Below, one piece after another: positions 1 to 11,874 of a DNA stretch of 64,000 bases (within the stretch, counting starts at the first letter, position 1; each line of letters begins with the position of its first letter). This stretch comes from an uncultured Prevotella sp. (GTDB lineage Bacteria > Bacteroidota > Bacteroidia > Bacteroidales > Bacteroidaceae). The notes beneath the pieces were generated by a model that searched no databases, had not been told where the DNA came from, and saw nothing but the letters and a program-made list of their open reading frames with translations. Where the stretch lies: contig CAKQMS010000004.1 of assembly GCA_934254985.1 (NCBI GenBank), forward strand, positions 62,001-126,000. The letters run 5' to 3'. The translations under genes were made by a program, and so were the position numbers.

Positions 1-1
1 C

Positions 2-2032
2 TTCCCTATCTGCAACACCAAGGTGGCAGGAACTCTCGTGCCTGTATTCTCGCTTCGCTCCAAGAGTAGCTTTGGCATTGGCGACTTCGGCGACTTGAAG
101 AAGATGGTAGACTTTGTTTCGCAGACCGGACAGCGAGTATTGCAGATATTGCCTATCAACGATACCACAATCACTCATACTTGGACCGACAGCTATCCTT
201 ATAGCTGCATCTCTATCTTCGCCATTCATCCTCAGTATGCTGACCTCAACCAACTTCCAGCTATAGCCGACAAGGCTGAGGCAAAGAAATATGAGGCTTT
301 GCGCATAAAGCTCAACGCTCTTTCGCAGATAGACTACGAGGCTGTGAACAACGCCAAGACAGAATACCTTAAGATAATATTCGAGCAAGAGGGCAAGCGC
401 ATCATGGCTTCGGCTGAATATAAGGCTTTCTTCGAAGAATCTCAGTCATGGCTTGTGCCTTACGGTCACTATTGCATGCTCCGCGACAAGAATGGCACAG
501 CCGACTTCACAAAATGGGAAGGCAACGAAACATGGAACGAGGACGACCGCGAAAAGCTCACTAATCCTCGTACCGCACTATATAAAGAGGTGGCATTCTA
601 CTATTTCGTGCAGTTCATATTGAGCTCACAGATGAAGGCTGCCCACGACTACGCACGCTCTAAGCATGTGATACTGAAGGGCGATATTCCTATCGGCGTA
701 AACAGATATGGTTGCGACGTATGGATGGAGCCTAAATACTTCAATCTCAACAGCCAGGCGGGTGCTCCACCTGATGATTTCTCTGTGAATGGTCAGAACT
801 GGGGATTCCCTACCTACAACTGGGATGAGATGTTGAAAGACGACTGCGCATGGTGGGTACGCAGATTCCAAAACATGTCGAAATTCTTTGATGCCTATCG
901 CATCGACCATGTGCTTGGTTTCTTCCGCATCTGGGATATTCCTATCGACTCCGTACACGGACTGCTCGGACAGTTCTCGCCTTCGCTCGCTATGAGCCGT
1001 GAGGAGATAGAGGCTTACGGACTAAGATTCCAAGAGGATCATTTCACTCGTCCTTTCATCACCGACTGGATTTTGGACCGCATATTCCATGAGCGTGCCG
1101 AGGAGGTTAGACGCCGCTATCTCAATCATGCTCACGACGATGTATACAACCTAAAGCCAGAATACGACACTCAGCGCAAGATAGAGGCTGTTTTCGAGGC
1201 TGAGCACGAGGCTATGGTTGCCAGCAAGGCTGACCAAGCGGCTTTGCAGGCTCACAACAACTTGCGCGACGGCTTGTATGCCCTGGTTAGCAACGTGCTG
1301 TTCATTCGCGACCGCAAGGATGCCAATAAGTTCCATCCTCGCATCTCGGCACAGCTCGACTTCACCTACGAGGCTCTCTACGATTGCGACAAGGCTGTGT
1401 TCAACCGCCTATACAACGACTACTACTATCATCGCAACAACCAATTCTGGTATCGCGAGGCTATGAAGAAGTTGCCTAAGCTGGTGCAGGCTACACGCAT
1501 GCTGGTATGTGCCGAAGACCTCGGCATGGTGCCTGACTGTGTGCCATGGGTGATGGACGAACTAAAGATATTGTCGCTCGAATTGCAGTCGATGCCTAAG
1601 GACCCTACCGTACGCTTCGGACATCTTTCGCGCAATCCATACCGCTCGGTATGCACAATATCATCTCACGACATGCCTACACTTCGCCAATGGTGGGACG
1701 AGAACATAGAGCGCACTCAGAGCTACTACAACACCATGCTCTATCGCTCGGGTGGTGCTCCTCATCCATTGCCAGGATGGCTTGCTCGCGACATCATCTA
1801 TCGTCATCTTGCATCGCCATCTATGCTCTGCGTATTGAGCATACAAGATTGGCTCGCTATAAGCGAACGTCTGCGCCTTGCCGACCAAAATGCTGAGCGC
1901 ATCAACATCCCTGCCAACCCTAAGCATTATTGGCGCTATCGCATGCATTTGAATATCGAAGACCTTATCTCCGACCAGGAGTTTACGGGCGAAATCTCAG
2001 GCATGCTCAACGAAAGCGGAAGAAGACAATAA
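2..2032 (+). CDS. malQ: 4-alpha-glucanotransferase (GH77), 5' end cut by window
   Basis: Amylomaltase: transfers alpha-1,4-glucan segments between maltodextrins in the cytoplasm, freeing glucose. The reading frame is open to the left edge, so the start lies outside; a GTG at 23 is only an internal codon. Family members in Bacteroidetes are usually longer and carry N-terminal starch-binding domains, which would be in the missing part. Visible GH77 signatures are YRIDHVLGFFR (nucleophile Asp), CAEDLG (acid/base Glu) and SSHDMPTLRQWW (third acidic residue). It is the first visible gene of a rightward starch cluster with susB, pullulanase and susA. The family call is secure; the N-terminal domain content is unknown. 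Confidence 0.95.
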   Translation, partial: FPICNTKVAGTLVPVFSLRSKSSFGIGDFGDLKKMVDFVSQTGQRVLQILPINDTTITHTWTDSYPYSCISIFAIHPQYADLNQLPAIADKAEAKKYEALRIKLNALSQIDYEAVNNAKTEYLKIIFEQEGKRIMASAEYKAFFEESQSWLVPYGHYCMLRDKNGTADFTKWEGNETWNEDDREKLTNPRTALYKEVAFYYFVQFILSSQMKAAHDYARSKHVILKGDIPIGVNRYGCDVWMEPKYFNLNSQAGAPPDDFSVNGQNWGFPTYNWDEMLKDDCAWWVRRFQNMSKFFDAYRIDHVLGFFRIWDIPIDSVHGLLGQFSPSLAMSREEIEAYGLRFQEDHFTRPFITDWILDRIFHERAEEVRRRYLNHAHDDVYNLKPEYDTQRKIEAVFEAEHEAMVASKADQAALQAHNNLRDGLYALVSNVLFIRDRKDANKFHPRISAQLDFTYEALYDCDKAVFNRLYNDYYYHRNNQFWYREAMKKLPKLVQATRMLVCAEDLGMVPDCVPWVMDELKILSLELQSMPKDPTVRFGHLSRNPYRSVCTISSHDMPTLRQWWDENIERTQSYYNTMLYRSGGAPHPLPGWLARDIIYRHLASPSMLCVLSIQDWLAISERLRLADQNAERINIPANPKHYWRYRMHLNIEDLISDQEFTGEISGMLNESGRRQ

Positions 2033-2047
2033 CCACATAATGTAAGA

Positions 2048-2092
2048 AAGCTATGGATGTCAGCAACATGGCAGCCATAGCTTCTTTTCTTT
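2048..2092 (+). terminator. Hairpin with U-rich tail after malQ
   Basis: AAGCTATGG at 2048-2056 pairs with CCATAGCTT at 2075-2083, with a possible small inner stem, and is followed by a T-rich stretch (cttttcttt). It may end or attenuate transcription between malQ and susB. No TAnnTTTG box was seen before susB, so partial read-through is likely. Confidence 0.5.
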
Positions 2093-2094
2093 AA

Positions 2095-4275
<2,181 letters not shown>

Positions 4276-4280
4276 GCAAT

Positions 4281-6230
4281 ATGAAAAAACTACTGATAAT
4301 GGCACTTATGGCAGGAAGCCTCAGCGCTTATGCTCAGCAGGCTACCAATAAGCAGGGCGACGGTCAGCTGACTTTCAACGAGATGACATACTCGAAGGAG
4401 GCTACGGCATTTCGCCTCAATGCTCCCTCTAAAGCCAAGGGAGTGAAGATACATATCTATAATGAGGGCGCTGGTGGCGACAAGGTGCAGACGGTGAAGA
4501 TGAAACGCACCGCCACAGACACTTGGACTGCCAATGTGAAGGGCGACCTGAAGGGTAAGTTCTATACCTTCCAAGTAGAGACAGCCAAGAAGACTATGCA
4601 GGAGACTCCTGGAGTATTTGCTAAGGCTGTGGGCGTGAATGGCAAGCGTGCTGCCGTGATAGATATGGCAGAGACAAACCCTGAGGGATGGGATGCCGAC
4701 AAGCGACCATTGACAAAGTCGCCTACCGACCTCGTGATCTACGAGCTCCACCATCGCGACTTCTCTATATCGCCAACTTCGGGCTTGAAGAACAAGGGCA
4801 AGTTTCTTGCTCTCACCGAGCCTAAGGCTATATACTATCTGAAGACCCTTGGCGTGAATGCCATCCACATTCTGCCATCGTTCGACTTTGCTTCTGTCGA
4901 CGAGTCGCAGCCTAATGTGGCACAATACAACTGGGGCTACGACCCTTTGAACTATAATGTGCCAGAGGGCTCCTACTCTACCGACGCCACCAAGCCAAGC
5001 GTGCGCATAAAAGAGTTTAAGCAGATGGTGCAGGAGTTGCACAAGGCGGGCATCCGCGTAATCCTCGACGTGGTCTACAACCACACTTTCAACATCAACG
5101 AGAGCAACTTCACCCTCACCTATCCAGGCTACTATTATCGTACCACTAAGGACGGCAAACCTTCAGACGGTTCGGGCTGTGGCAACGAGACAGCAAGCGA
5201 GAAACCGCTGATGAGAGAGTTTATGATAGAGTCGGCACTATATTGGGCTAAGGAATACCACATCGATGGCTTCCGCTTCGACCTCATGGGCGTTCACGAC
5301 ATCGAAACCATGAACCTCATTCGCAAGGCTCTCGACACTGTAGACCCTAACATATATATATATGGTGAGGGATGGAGCGCAGGACAATGTGCTTATCCTA
5401 CAGAGAAACTGGCTACAAAAGCCAATGTCAAGCAGCTTGACCGCATAGGAGCTTTCTGCGACGATATGCGCGATGGCATTCGTGGTCCTTTCAGCGACGA
5501 CCATAAGTCGGGCATCCTTGGCGCCATTGCCAACAACGAGGAGAGCATAAAGTTTGGTATCGCTGGTTGCATCGACCATCCTCAGATAGACCTCAACAAG
5601 GTGAACTACTCTAAGGCTGCATGGACAAACTCGCCTGCACAGATGATAGCTTATGTAAGCTGCCACGACGATATGTGTCTCGTAGACCGCTTGAAAGCAA
5701 GCATCCCTGGCATCACTACCGACGAGATTATACGTCTCGACCTTCTGGCTCAGACCTTCGTCTTCACCGCCCAGGGTGTGCCTTTCATCTATGCTGGCGA
5801 AGAGGTGTTGCGCGACAAGAAGGGTGTGCACAACAGCTATAAGTCGCCAGATTATATCAATGCCATCGACTGGACATACAAAGACCGCTACCCTCAGGTG
5901 TTCGACTACTATCGCTCGCTGATAGAGCTTCGTCGCAACCACCCTGCCTTCCGCATGGCAGATGCCGACATGGTACGCCGTCATTTGGAGTTCCTCGATG
6001 CTCCACAGAATGTAGTGGCATTCCGATTGAAAGACCATGCCAATGGCGATGCCTGGCAAGACATCATCGTAATAATGAATGGCAACAAGACTGCACAGAA
6101 GGTGAGCATCCCACAGGGCGCATACACCTCAGTATGCCAAAATCAGCAAATTAACCTCGCTGGTATCACAACAATCGAAGGCAACTCAGTAGAAGTGGCA
6201 CCACAAGAGGCATTGATAATAGTAAAATAA
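4281..6230 (+). CDS. pulA: Type I pullulanase, GH13
   Basis: Debranching enzyme cleaving alpha-1,6 linkages of pullulan or branched maltodextrins. The 649-residue protein has a signal peptide (ends about AYAQQ) without a lipobox cysteine, an N-terminal beta-domain (about 30-120) and a GH13 barrel. The type I pullulanase signature YNWGYDP is at 216-222. Conserved regions are DVVYNH (263-268), GFRFDLMGV with nucleophile Asp334, GEGW with acid/base Glu363, and VSCHDD with Asp463. It sits between susB and susA with gaps under 10 bases. It is likely periplasmic, acting on oligosaccharides already imported. Confidence 0.92.
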   Translation: MKKLLIMALMAGSLSAYAQQATNKQGDGQLTFNEMTYSKEATAFRLNAPSKAKGVKIHIYNEGAGGDKVQTVKMKRTATDTWTANVKGDLKGKFYTFQVETAKKTMQETPGVFAKAVGVNGKRAAVIDMAETNPEGWDADKRPLTKSPTDLVIYELHHRDFSISPTSGLKNKGKFLALTEPKAIYYLKTLGVNAIHILPSFDFASVDESQPNVAQYNWGYDPLNYNVPEGSYSTDATKPSVRIKEFKQMVQELHKAGIRVILDVVYNHTFNINESNFTLTYPGYYYRTTKDGKPSDGSGCGNETASEKPLMREFMIESALYWAKEYHIDGFRFDLMGVHDIETMNLIRKALDTVDPNIYIYGEGWSAGQCAYPTEKLATKANVKQLDRIGAFCDDMRDGIRGPFSDDHKSGILGAIANNEESIKFGIAGCIDHPQIDLNKVNYSKAAWTNSPAQMIAYVSCHDDMCLVDRLKASIPGITTDEIIRLDLLAQTFVFTAQGVPFIYAGEEVLRDKKGVHNSYKSPDYINAIDWTYKDRYPQVFDYYRSLIELRRNHPAFRMADADMVRRHLEFLDAPQNVVAFRLKDHANGDAWQDIIVIMNGNKTAQKVSIPQGAYTSVCQNQQINLAGITTIEGNSVEVAPQEALIIVK

Positions 6231-6239
6231 GAAATCATC

Positions 6240-8156
6240 ATGAAGAAAATACTAACTGCCCTACTCTTGGGCACAACGCTAACAATGAATGCAGCTGTGA
6301 AAATAGACCGCATAGAGCCTACAAACTGGTATGTAGGAATGAAAGACGCAAGTCTGCAACTTATGGTTTACGGCAAGGATATCAAGAGCGCTGAGGTTAC
6401 TACCGACTACCCAGGCGTAAAAATCGATAGCCTCGTACGCCTCGACAGCCCTAACTATCTGCTCGTATACATGAATATTGCCGACGCACAGCCAGGCACC
6501 ATGTCGCTACAGTTCCAACAGGGCAAACAGAAGAAGAAGGTGAGCTACGAGCTCAAGGCTCGCGAAATGGCAGGTGCAGACCGCCAAGGCTTCACCAATG
6601 CCGATGTGCTATATATGCTCATGCCAGACCGCTTTGCCTCTGGCTCTACTGCCAACGACCAGGTGAAAGGGATGAGAGCCTATACCACCAACCGCAACGA
6701 ACCATCCTTGCGCCATGGTGGCGACCTCGAAGGTATACGCCAGCATCTCGACTATTTCAAGGAGTTGGGAGTAACTGCACTTTGGTTTACTCCAGTATTG
6801 GAGAACAATTCGCCAGACCACGGCAAGAACAGCACATACCACGGCTATGCCACAACAGATTATTATCGCGTAGACCCTCGCTTCGGTAGCAACGAAGAAT
6901 ATCGCCAGCTATGCACAGAGGCTCATCAGAAGGGACTGAAAATCGTGATGGACATGATTTTCAACCATAGTGGCTTCGAACACCCTTGGGTGGCTGATAT
7001 GCCTACAAAGGATTGGTTTAACACTCCTGAATGGCTGTTGCCTGAAAACCAAGCTAAGACAAAGTCGCTAAACACCGTGGATGGCGCAGCCAAAGTGGGC
7101 GACAAATATCTGCAAACAAGCTATAAGCTTACTCCGGTTGTAGACCCTTACGCTTCGAAGGTAGACTTGCGCGAAACCGTTGACGGATGGTTTGTGCCTA
7201 CTATGCCTGACCTGAACCAGCGCAATCCGCACGTGATAAAATATCTCATCCAAAACTCTAAGTGGTGGATAGAAACCGTAGGCATCGACGGCATCCGTAT
7301 GGACACCTATCCTTATGCCGACCGCGCTGCCATGGCACAATGGATGAAGGAACTGGGCGAGGAATATCCTAACTTCAATACCGTGGGCGAAACATGGGTT
7401 ACCGAGCCTGCTTATACCGCTGCATGGCAGAAGGATAGCAAACTGTCAACAGTAAACAGCTATCTGCCAACAGTTATGGACTTCGCCTTCTACGACCGCA
7501 TAAATGCCGCTAAGCACGAGGAGACCGACGAATGGTGGAACGGATTAAACCGCATCTACAACAGCCTCGTCTACGACTATCTCTACGAAGACCCTGCCCA
7601 CGTAATGGCATTCCTCGACAACCACGATACCGACCGTTTCCTCGGCAATGGCAAGGATTCTACAGCTCTTCGTCAGGCGTTGGCATTGCTGCTCACCATC
7701 AACCGCATACCTCAGCTCTATTATGGTACAGAGATATTGATGAACGGCACCAAGACCGTTACCGACGGCAATGTGCGCAAGGATTTCCCTGGCGGATTCC
7801 CTGGCGATACAGTAAACAAGTTTACTGCCGAGGGTCGTACCAAAGCCGAGAACGAGATGTTCAACTGGCTCTCTCGCCTGCTCCATTGGCGTCAGGGCAA
7901 CGAGGTTATCACCAAGGGCAAGCAGACTCAGTTTATACCATATAATGGTGTCTACGTGATTGCTCGCCAGTATAAAGGCAAGACCGTGATGACAATCCTC
8001 AACGGTAAGCGCTCTGACAACAGTCTCAAGGTTGAGCGCTATGCCGAGATCATCGGTTCTACCACCTCAGCTACAGATGTTATCACAGGTCAGAAGGTTG
8101 ACCTCGGAAGCGACATCAAGCTCAGCCAGCGCCAAGCGCTGATACTTGAGTTTTAA
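6240..8156 (+). CDS. susA: Neopullulanase / alpha-amylase, GH13 (SusA type)
   Basis: Periplasmic GH13 enzyme that cuts alpha-1,4 bonds in maltooligosaccharides and pullulan. The protein has 638 residues, a signal peptide ending about MNAA with no lipobox Cys (arguing against the surface lipoprotein SusG), an N-terminal cyclomaltodextrinase-type domain (20-105) and the catalytic barrel. GH13 regions are DMIFNH (238-243), GIRMDTYPY with Asp355, GETW with Glu384 and FLDNHD with Asp463. A C-terminal beta-domain closes the protein. It is last in the cluster and is followed by a terminator. SusC, D, E, F, G and R homologues are not in the window and may lie to the left. Confidence 0.92.
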   Translation: MKKILTALLLGTTLTMNAAVKIDRIEPTNWYVGMKDASLQLMVYGKDIKSAEVTTDYPGVKIDSLVRLDSPNYLLVYMNIADAQPGTMSLQFQQGKQKKKVSYELKAREMAGADRQGFTNADVLYMLMPDRFASGSTANDQVKGMRAYTTNRNEPSLRHGGDLEGIRQHLDYFKELGVTALWFTPVLENNSPDHGKNSTYHGYATTDYYRVDPRFGSNEEYRQLCTEAHQKGLKIVMDMIFNHSGFEHPWVADMPTKDWFNTPEWLLPENQAKTKSLNTVDGAAKVGDKYLQTSYKLTPVVDPYASKVDLRETVDGWFVPTMPDLNQRNPHVIKYLIQNSKWWIETVGIDGIRMDTYPYADRAAMAQWMKELGEEYPNFNTVGETWVTEPAYTAAWQKDSKLSTVNSYLPTVMDFAFYDRINAAKHEETDEWWNGLNRIYNSLVYDYLYEDPAHVMAFLDNHDTDRFLGNGKDSTALRQALALLLTINRIPQLYYGTEILMNGTKTVTDGNVRKDFPGGFPGDTVNKFTAEGRTKAENEMFNWLSRLLHWRQGNEVITKGKQTQFIPYNGVYVIARQYKGKTVMTILNGKRSDNSLKVERYAEIIGSTTSATDVITGQKVDLGSDIKLSQRQALILEF

Positions 8157-8204
8157 GTAGTTTGTTTTTAGCATACTGTTTTACCTTACTTTAGTTTTAA
8201 TTTT

Positions 8205-8248
8205 GTAGAGTGTTGAATTATCCTTTAATTCTTCACTCTACTTTTTTT
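8205..8248 (+). terminator. Intrinsic terminator of the starch cluster
   Basis: GTAGAGTG (8205-8212) pairs with CACTCTAC (8234-8241). After a symmetric TT/TT bulge, GAATTA pairs with TAATTC. Seven T follow immediately, which is a textbook terminator about 50 bases after the susA stop. Confidence 0.85.
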
Positions 8249-8259
8249 ATTTTCCACCT

Positions 8260-8309
8260 CTTCGTTCTTCACTCTTCGTTCTTCACTCTTCCCTCTTCGT
8301 TCTTCACTT
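8260..8309. repeat. CTTC/GAAG-type short repeat tract
   Basis: Imperfect reiterations of TTCGTTCTTCACTC. The same word family occurs at 27841-27870, 27993-28010, 34141-34170, 43913-43936 and 45971-46000, so this is one member of a dispersed family. Confidence 0.7.
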
Positions 8310-8318
8310 ATCACGCGA

Positions 8319-8417
8319 CTATTCGCGTGGAGCATTTCGAATAGTCGCTTGCGCCATTTCGACTACTCGCATGCGCCATCTTGACTACTCGCATGCGCCA
8401 TCTTGATTATCCGCAGC
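8319..8417. repeat. Tandem array of 22-bp units, copy 1
   Basis: Four consecutive 22-base units (8319-8340, 8341-8362, 8363-8384, 8385-8406) plus a partial fifth. Units 3 and 4 are identical and share the core ACTCGCATGCGCCA. A second array with the same period and a related core lies at 31189-31290. There are no unique spacers, so this is not a CRISPR. The rest of the 8.2-8.7 kb gap holds no gene. Confidence 0.85.
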
Positions 8418-8471
8418 AAAATTACAGCATAGTAGCAAATCGCTGTCCGCTTATGTCCTCTTGTGTCCGCT

Positions 8472-8504
8472 GTTTAATGTTTAATGTTTAATGTTTAATG
8501 TTTA
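8472..8504. repeat. 7-bp tandem repeat GTTTAAT
   Basis: Nearly five perfect copies of GTTTAAT. Similar TTTAATG/ACATTAAA-rich tracts occur at 44005-44040 and 45555-45607. Confidence 0.8.
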
Positions 8505-8634
8505 CTAAGCTACGTCAACTCCAAAGGGCAGAAAAATTGTTCATTATATCCTTATCTCTCTCATATTCAATGAGAAAGATAAGGATTTTATTATTTTTCA
8601 CGTATAAGGCAACAAGGTTTTCAGAAAAATATAG

Positions 8635-8642
8635 TACCTTTG
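8635..8642 (+). promoter_or_regulatory. Promoter -7 box of the PL11 gene
   Basis: TACCTTTG matches the Bacteroidetes -7 consensus TAnnTTTG and lies about 90 bases before the lyase start. No clean TTTG -33 box was seen. Confidence 0.65.
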
Positions 8643-8734
8643 CAGTCGATACTACAATAAACTAAAACAAATAAAGAAAACAAATATTTTCCTACCCCGC
8701 TGCCATAAAAGCAGCACAATAAACATTATAACTA

Positions 8735-11329
8735 ATGAAGAAACTTCTACTTACTCTGTTGGTACTTTGCGTGGCGATATGCACCAATGCCAACACTATC
8801 TACGAACTGTCGGCGGCTACGTGTACAGCTGCTACTAAGGCTACTGGTCCTTGGACTTTCAACAATGGCTTCTCTATTATGCCATCTGATGAAAGCAAGA
8901 CTTATCAATCAGCAAATGGCGGAATAAAATATTCTGCTGGCGTGCAGTATACCATCACTCTGCCTGCAGGCGTGAGCATTAAGCATGTAGAGATTGTCGG
9001 CTACGACAACTATGCCGATGCTGACAGCTATATTGCAGAGCTCAACGGCAAGGAATATGGAGAAACAGAATACGTGTTTCCACAAAAGACTGCCGACGGC
9101 AATACAGTAAGCACCACAAAGAGCATCACTTTTGCTGATGCTGCTACAGGCACCATCACTTTTACTCCACAGGGCAAGCAGGTGGTTTGGACTATCAGCT
9201 TGTATGACTACAACCCTGCCGACGTGAAAGAAGAAGAGCCTACTGGCGACCGCAACACCAACCTTTACTATACTCCAGAATCGCAGATGGAGAAGTTGGA
9301 CCGCGCACCTGTGGCTTTGCCTGCTTCGAGCGGCAAGGGAGTGTTCTTGAGCTGGCGTTTCCTCGGTACCGACAACTTGCAGACCAAGTTTGACGTGGTG
9401 AGAAATGGTAGCACCATCAAGCGCGACCTCTCGGTAACTAACTTCACCGACGCTAATGGAGCAACAACAAATAGCTATGTTATCGTGGCTAAGGTTAATG
9501 GCGAAGAAGTAGACCGCACAGAGCCTGTATCATCATGGGGCAACATATTCCGTCGTCAGACTCTCGACCGTCCTGCCGGTGGCACCGTAGGTGGCGCAGA
9601 ATATACATACTCGCCTAACGACTGCTCGGTAGGCGATGTGGATGGCGATGGCAAATATGAGCTTATCGTGAAGTGGGACCCATCAAACTCTCACGACAAC
9701 TCACAATCAGGATATACAGGAAATGTGTATCTCGACGCATATAAGCTGAACCTCGATTCAGAGACTCCTACCAAGCTTTGGCGCATCGACCTCGGAAAGA
9801 ACATCCGTGCTGGTGCTCACTACACACAATTCTTGGTTTACGACTTTGATGGCGACGGAAAGGCAGAGCTAATCTGCAAGACTGCTGCCGGAAGCAAGGA
9901 TGGCGCAGGCAACTACGTGAGCGAGGCTGCTACAGATGCTACAATCAAGGCTGTAAACAACACCAAAGACTGGAGAAACTCAAGTGGTAAGGTGACTGGC
10001 GGACAGGAGTGGCTAACAGTATTCAATGGCGAAACTGGTAAGGCTATCCACACAGTATTCTACAATCCTAACCGCAACGGCGGCATTGGCGGCGAGGCTG
10101 GATGGACAAAGAACTGGGACGACCGCTCAGGCAAGAACGATAAGGAATATGGCAACCGTGGCGAAAGATACCTGGCTGCTGTGGCTTATCTCGATGGTCC
10201 TGACGCTAACCCATCGGCAGTATTGCTGAGAGGATATTACACATATTCTTATACATGGGCAGTAGACTTCGACGGCAAGGAGCTGAAGACAAAATGGCTA
10301 CACGCTTCGGACGAGAAGAATAGATATAAGGTGACAGATGCCAACGGCAACACCAAGACATACAATGCACCTATTGCTACAGGCAAGGTTTCGGGCAGCC
10401 GCACATGCTACGGCAATGGTAACCACAACCTCAGCGTAGGCGACTACGATGGCGATGGTTGCGACGAGATAACATTCGGTGCATCAGCATTGAACAACGA
10501 CGGTACTCTGCTCTACTCTACCGGCTTTGGTCATGGCGACGCTATCCATGTGGGCGACATCGACCCAGACCGTCCAGGCATGGAGGTGTTTGCAGTTCAC
10601 GAGGAGTCGCAATACGGATGGGACCTCCACGATGCAGCCACAGGCGAAATCATCTGCAGCAGCACAGGCTCGGCAGACAACGGTCGCGGTATTGCTGCCG
10701 ACATCATAGAGAAGCATCGCGGATGGGAGTTTGCAAGCTCTAACGACCGAAGCCTTCGTGGTGCCGACAAGTCAGTAGTAAGCACAAGCAGCACATCGCT
10801 CAACTTCCGTTGCTATTGGGATGGCTCATTGCAGGATGCTCTGCTCGACGGCACAAAGATTGATAAATGGAACGGTAGCGGCATGTCGCGCCTGTTCACA
10901 CTCTACGACTACGGACATTCTTCGTCATGCAACAGCACAAAGCAGACACCTAACCTTCAGGCAGACTTGCTTGGCGACTGGCGCGAAGAGATTATCCTTT
11001 GGGATTCGTCAGACGGTTGCACTCTGAACATCTTCACCACAAACATCCCTACCATCTATCGTGTGCCTACCCTTATGCACAACCACGTATACCGTATGGG
11101 CGTAGCTTGGCAGAACACAGCATACAACCAGCCTCCTCACGTAAGCTACTATATGCCAGACTACGTGAAATACCTGAAGCAGCAGACAACAGCTATCGAA
11201 GGTGTTGAGGAAGTGAAAGCCAACGAAGATGGCGCCATCTACAATCTGCAGGGCGTTAGAGTAAGCAAGCCTTGCAAGGGAATATACATCCAAGGTGGCA
11301 AGAAAATTGTAGTAGGCAAAAGCCTCTAA
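8735..11329 (+). CDS. Secreted rhamnogalacturonan lyase, PL11
   Basis: Predicted to cleave the rhamnogalacturonan I backbone of pectin by beta-elimination. The 864-residue protein starts with a signal peptide (ends about CTNAN) and has an N-terminal domain of about 160 residues. The PL11 catalytic propeller follows, beginning near DRAPVAL. Calcium-binding FG-GAP-like loops are visible: DVDGDGKYE, DFDGDGKAE and DYDGDGCDE. The C-terminus ends in NLQGVRVSKPCKGIYI followed by a short Lys/Val tail, the style of a Bacteroidales sorting tail, so export through the type IX system (porU/porV at 22-27 kb) is inferred. It stands alone with its own promoter, unlinked to a visible pectin locus. Exact mode (endo or exo) cannot be told. 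Confidence 0.88.
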   Translation: MKKLLLTLLVLCVAICTNANTIYELSAATCTAATKATGPWTFNNGFSIMPSDESKTYQSANGGIKYSAGVQYTITLPAGVSIKHVEIVGYDNYADADSYIAELNGKEYGETEYVFPQKTADGNTVSTTKSITFADAATGTITFTPQGKQVVWTISLYDYNPADVKEEEPTGDRNTNLYYTPESQMEKLDRAPVALPASSGKGVFLSWRFLGTDNLQTKFDVVRNGSTIKRDLSVTNFTDANGATTNSYVIVAKVNGEEVDRTEPVSSWGNIFRRQTLDRPAGGTVGGAEYTYSPNDCSVGDVDGDGKYELIVKWDPSNSHDNSQSGYTGNVYLDAYKLNLDSETPTKLWRIDLGKNIRAGAHYTQFLVYDFDGDGKAELICKTAAGSKDGAGNYVSEAATDATIKAVNNTKDWRNSSGKVTGGQEWLTVFNGETGKAIHTVFYNPNRNGGIGGEAGWTKNWDDRSGKNDKEYGNRGERYLAAVAYLDGPDANPSAVLLRGYYTYSYTWAVDFDGKELKTKWLHASDEKNRYKVTDANGNTKTYNAPIATGKVSGSRTCYGNGNHNLSVGDYDGDGCDEITFGASALNNDGTLLYSTGFGHGDAIHVGDIDPDRPGMEVFAVHEESQYGWDLHDAATGEIICSSTGSADNGRGIAADIIEKHRGWEFASSNDRSLRGADKSVVSTSSTSLNFRCYWDGSLQDALLDGTKIDKWNGSGMSRLFTLYDYGHSSSCNSTKQTPNLQADLLGDWREEIILWDSSDGCTLNIFTTNIPTIYRVPTLMHNHVYRMGVAWQNTAYNQPPHVSYYMPDYVKYLKQQTTAIEGVEEVKANEDGAIYNLQGVRVSKPCKGIYIQGGKKIVVGKSL

Positions 11330-11349
11330 AAAAAGAATTTTAATGGTTA

Positions 11350-11365
11350 GCTGAAATATTTCAGC
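11350..11365. other. Perfect 16-bp palindrome after the PL11 gene
   Basis: GCTGAAATATTTCAGC is a perfect inverted repeat 20 bases past the lyase stop. It has no T-tract, so it is either a weak terminator or an operator near the following promoter (11397-11404). Confidence 0.45.
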
Positions 11366-11396
11366 CAAACAATATAGGAATTCGGATTTTATTTGT

Positions 11397-11404
11397 TATA
11401 TTTG
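11397..11404 (+). promoter_or_regulatory. Promoter -7 box before the DUF1893 gene
   Basis: TATATTTG fits TAnnTTTG and lies 83 bases before the ATG at 11488. No convincing -33 box was found. Confidence 0.55.
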
Positions 11405-11487
11405 CGACAAGAATATTGCATTAGGCTTTGCGCCAATGTGCATGGTCTTGGAAGAAAAGAGTATAACAACTAAAATCCGAATTTATT

Positions 11488-11832
11488 ATGATGCAACATC
11501 TCATTGATACCCTGCATAGCGGACAAGATTCTCTTGTCATACTACACGAAGGTCGCCAGCGCAGTTTTGGCGGACAGGGTCTACGCAAACTATACAACAT
11601 CGCAGTACAGGAACCAGAGCTTCTGCTTGGAGCGAAACTCGCCGATAAGGCTGTGGGACGAACAGCAGCAAGGGTGATGGCAGAAGGCGGAGTGGCAGAG
11701 ATTTATGCCGACTATATAAGCGATCAGGCATACGACCTGCTGACAGATGCCAACATCAAAGTGAGATATGGCAAGAAGGTTGACCACGCCACATTCCTCG
11801 ACATCTGGAAACGATTGGGCGAAGGGGAATAA
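11488..11832 (+). CDS. DUF1893 domain protein
   Basis: Small 114-residue protein without signal peptide or membrane segment, hence cytoplasmic. The sequence pattern (SLVILHEGR near the start, a central KAVGRTAARVMAEGGVAEIYAD segment, and a closing VDHATFLDIWKRL) matches my memory of the DUF1893 family, a cytidine-deaminase-like fold of unknown function. Either of two adjacent ATGs (11488 or 11491) could be the start. It is a single-gene unit with its own promoter and a strong shared terminator downstream. No reaction can be assigned. Confidence 0.75.
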   Translation: MMQHLIDTLHSGQDSLVILHEGRQRSFGGQGLRKLYNIAVQEPELLLGAKLADKAVGRTAARVMAEGGVAEIYADYISDQAYDLLTDANIKVRYGKKVDHATFLDIWKRLGEGE

Positions 11833-11874
11833 TCAGCTATCCTTTATTAATAAATAAATCAGTCACAATAAAAT

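Noticed and set aside
5238-6059. 273-codon minus-strand frame opposite the pullulanase
   Set aside because: It lies wholly inside the GH13 catalytic region, with no motif or promoter of its own.
8319-8417. CRISPR-like look of the 22-bp arrays
   Set aside because: Units are contiguous and similar along their whole length, with no unique spacers and no cas genes nearby.
11350-11365. Palindrome after the PL11 gene as a clear terminator
   Set aside because: It has no T-tract and is AT-rich, so only a generic palindrome is listed.
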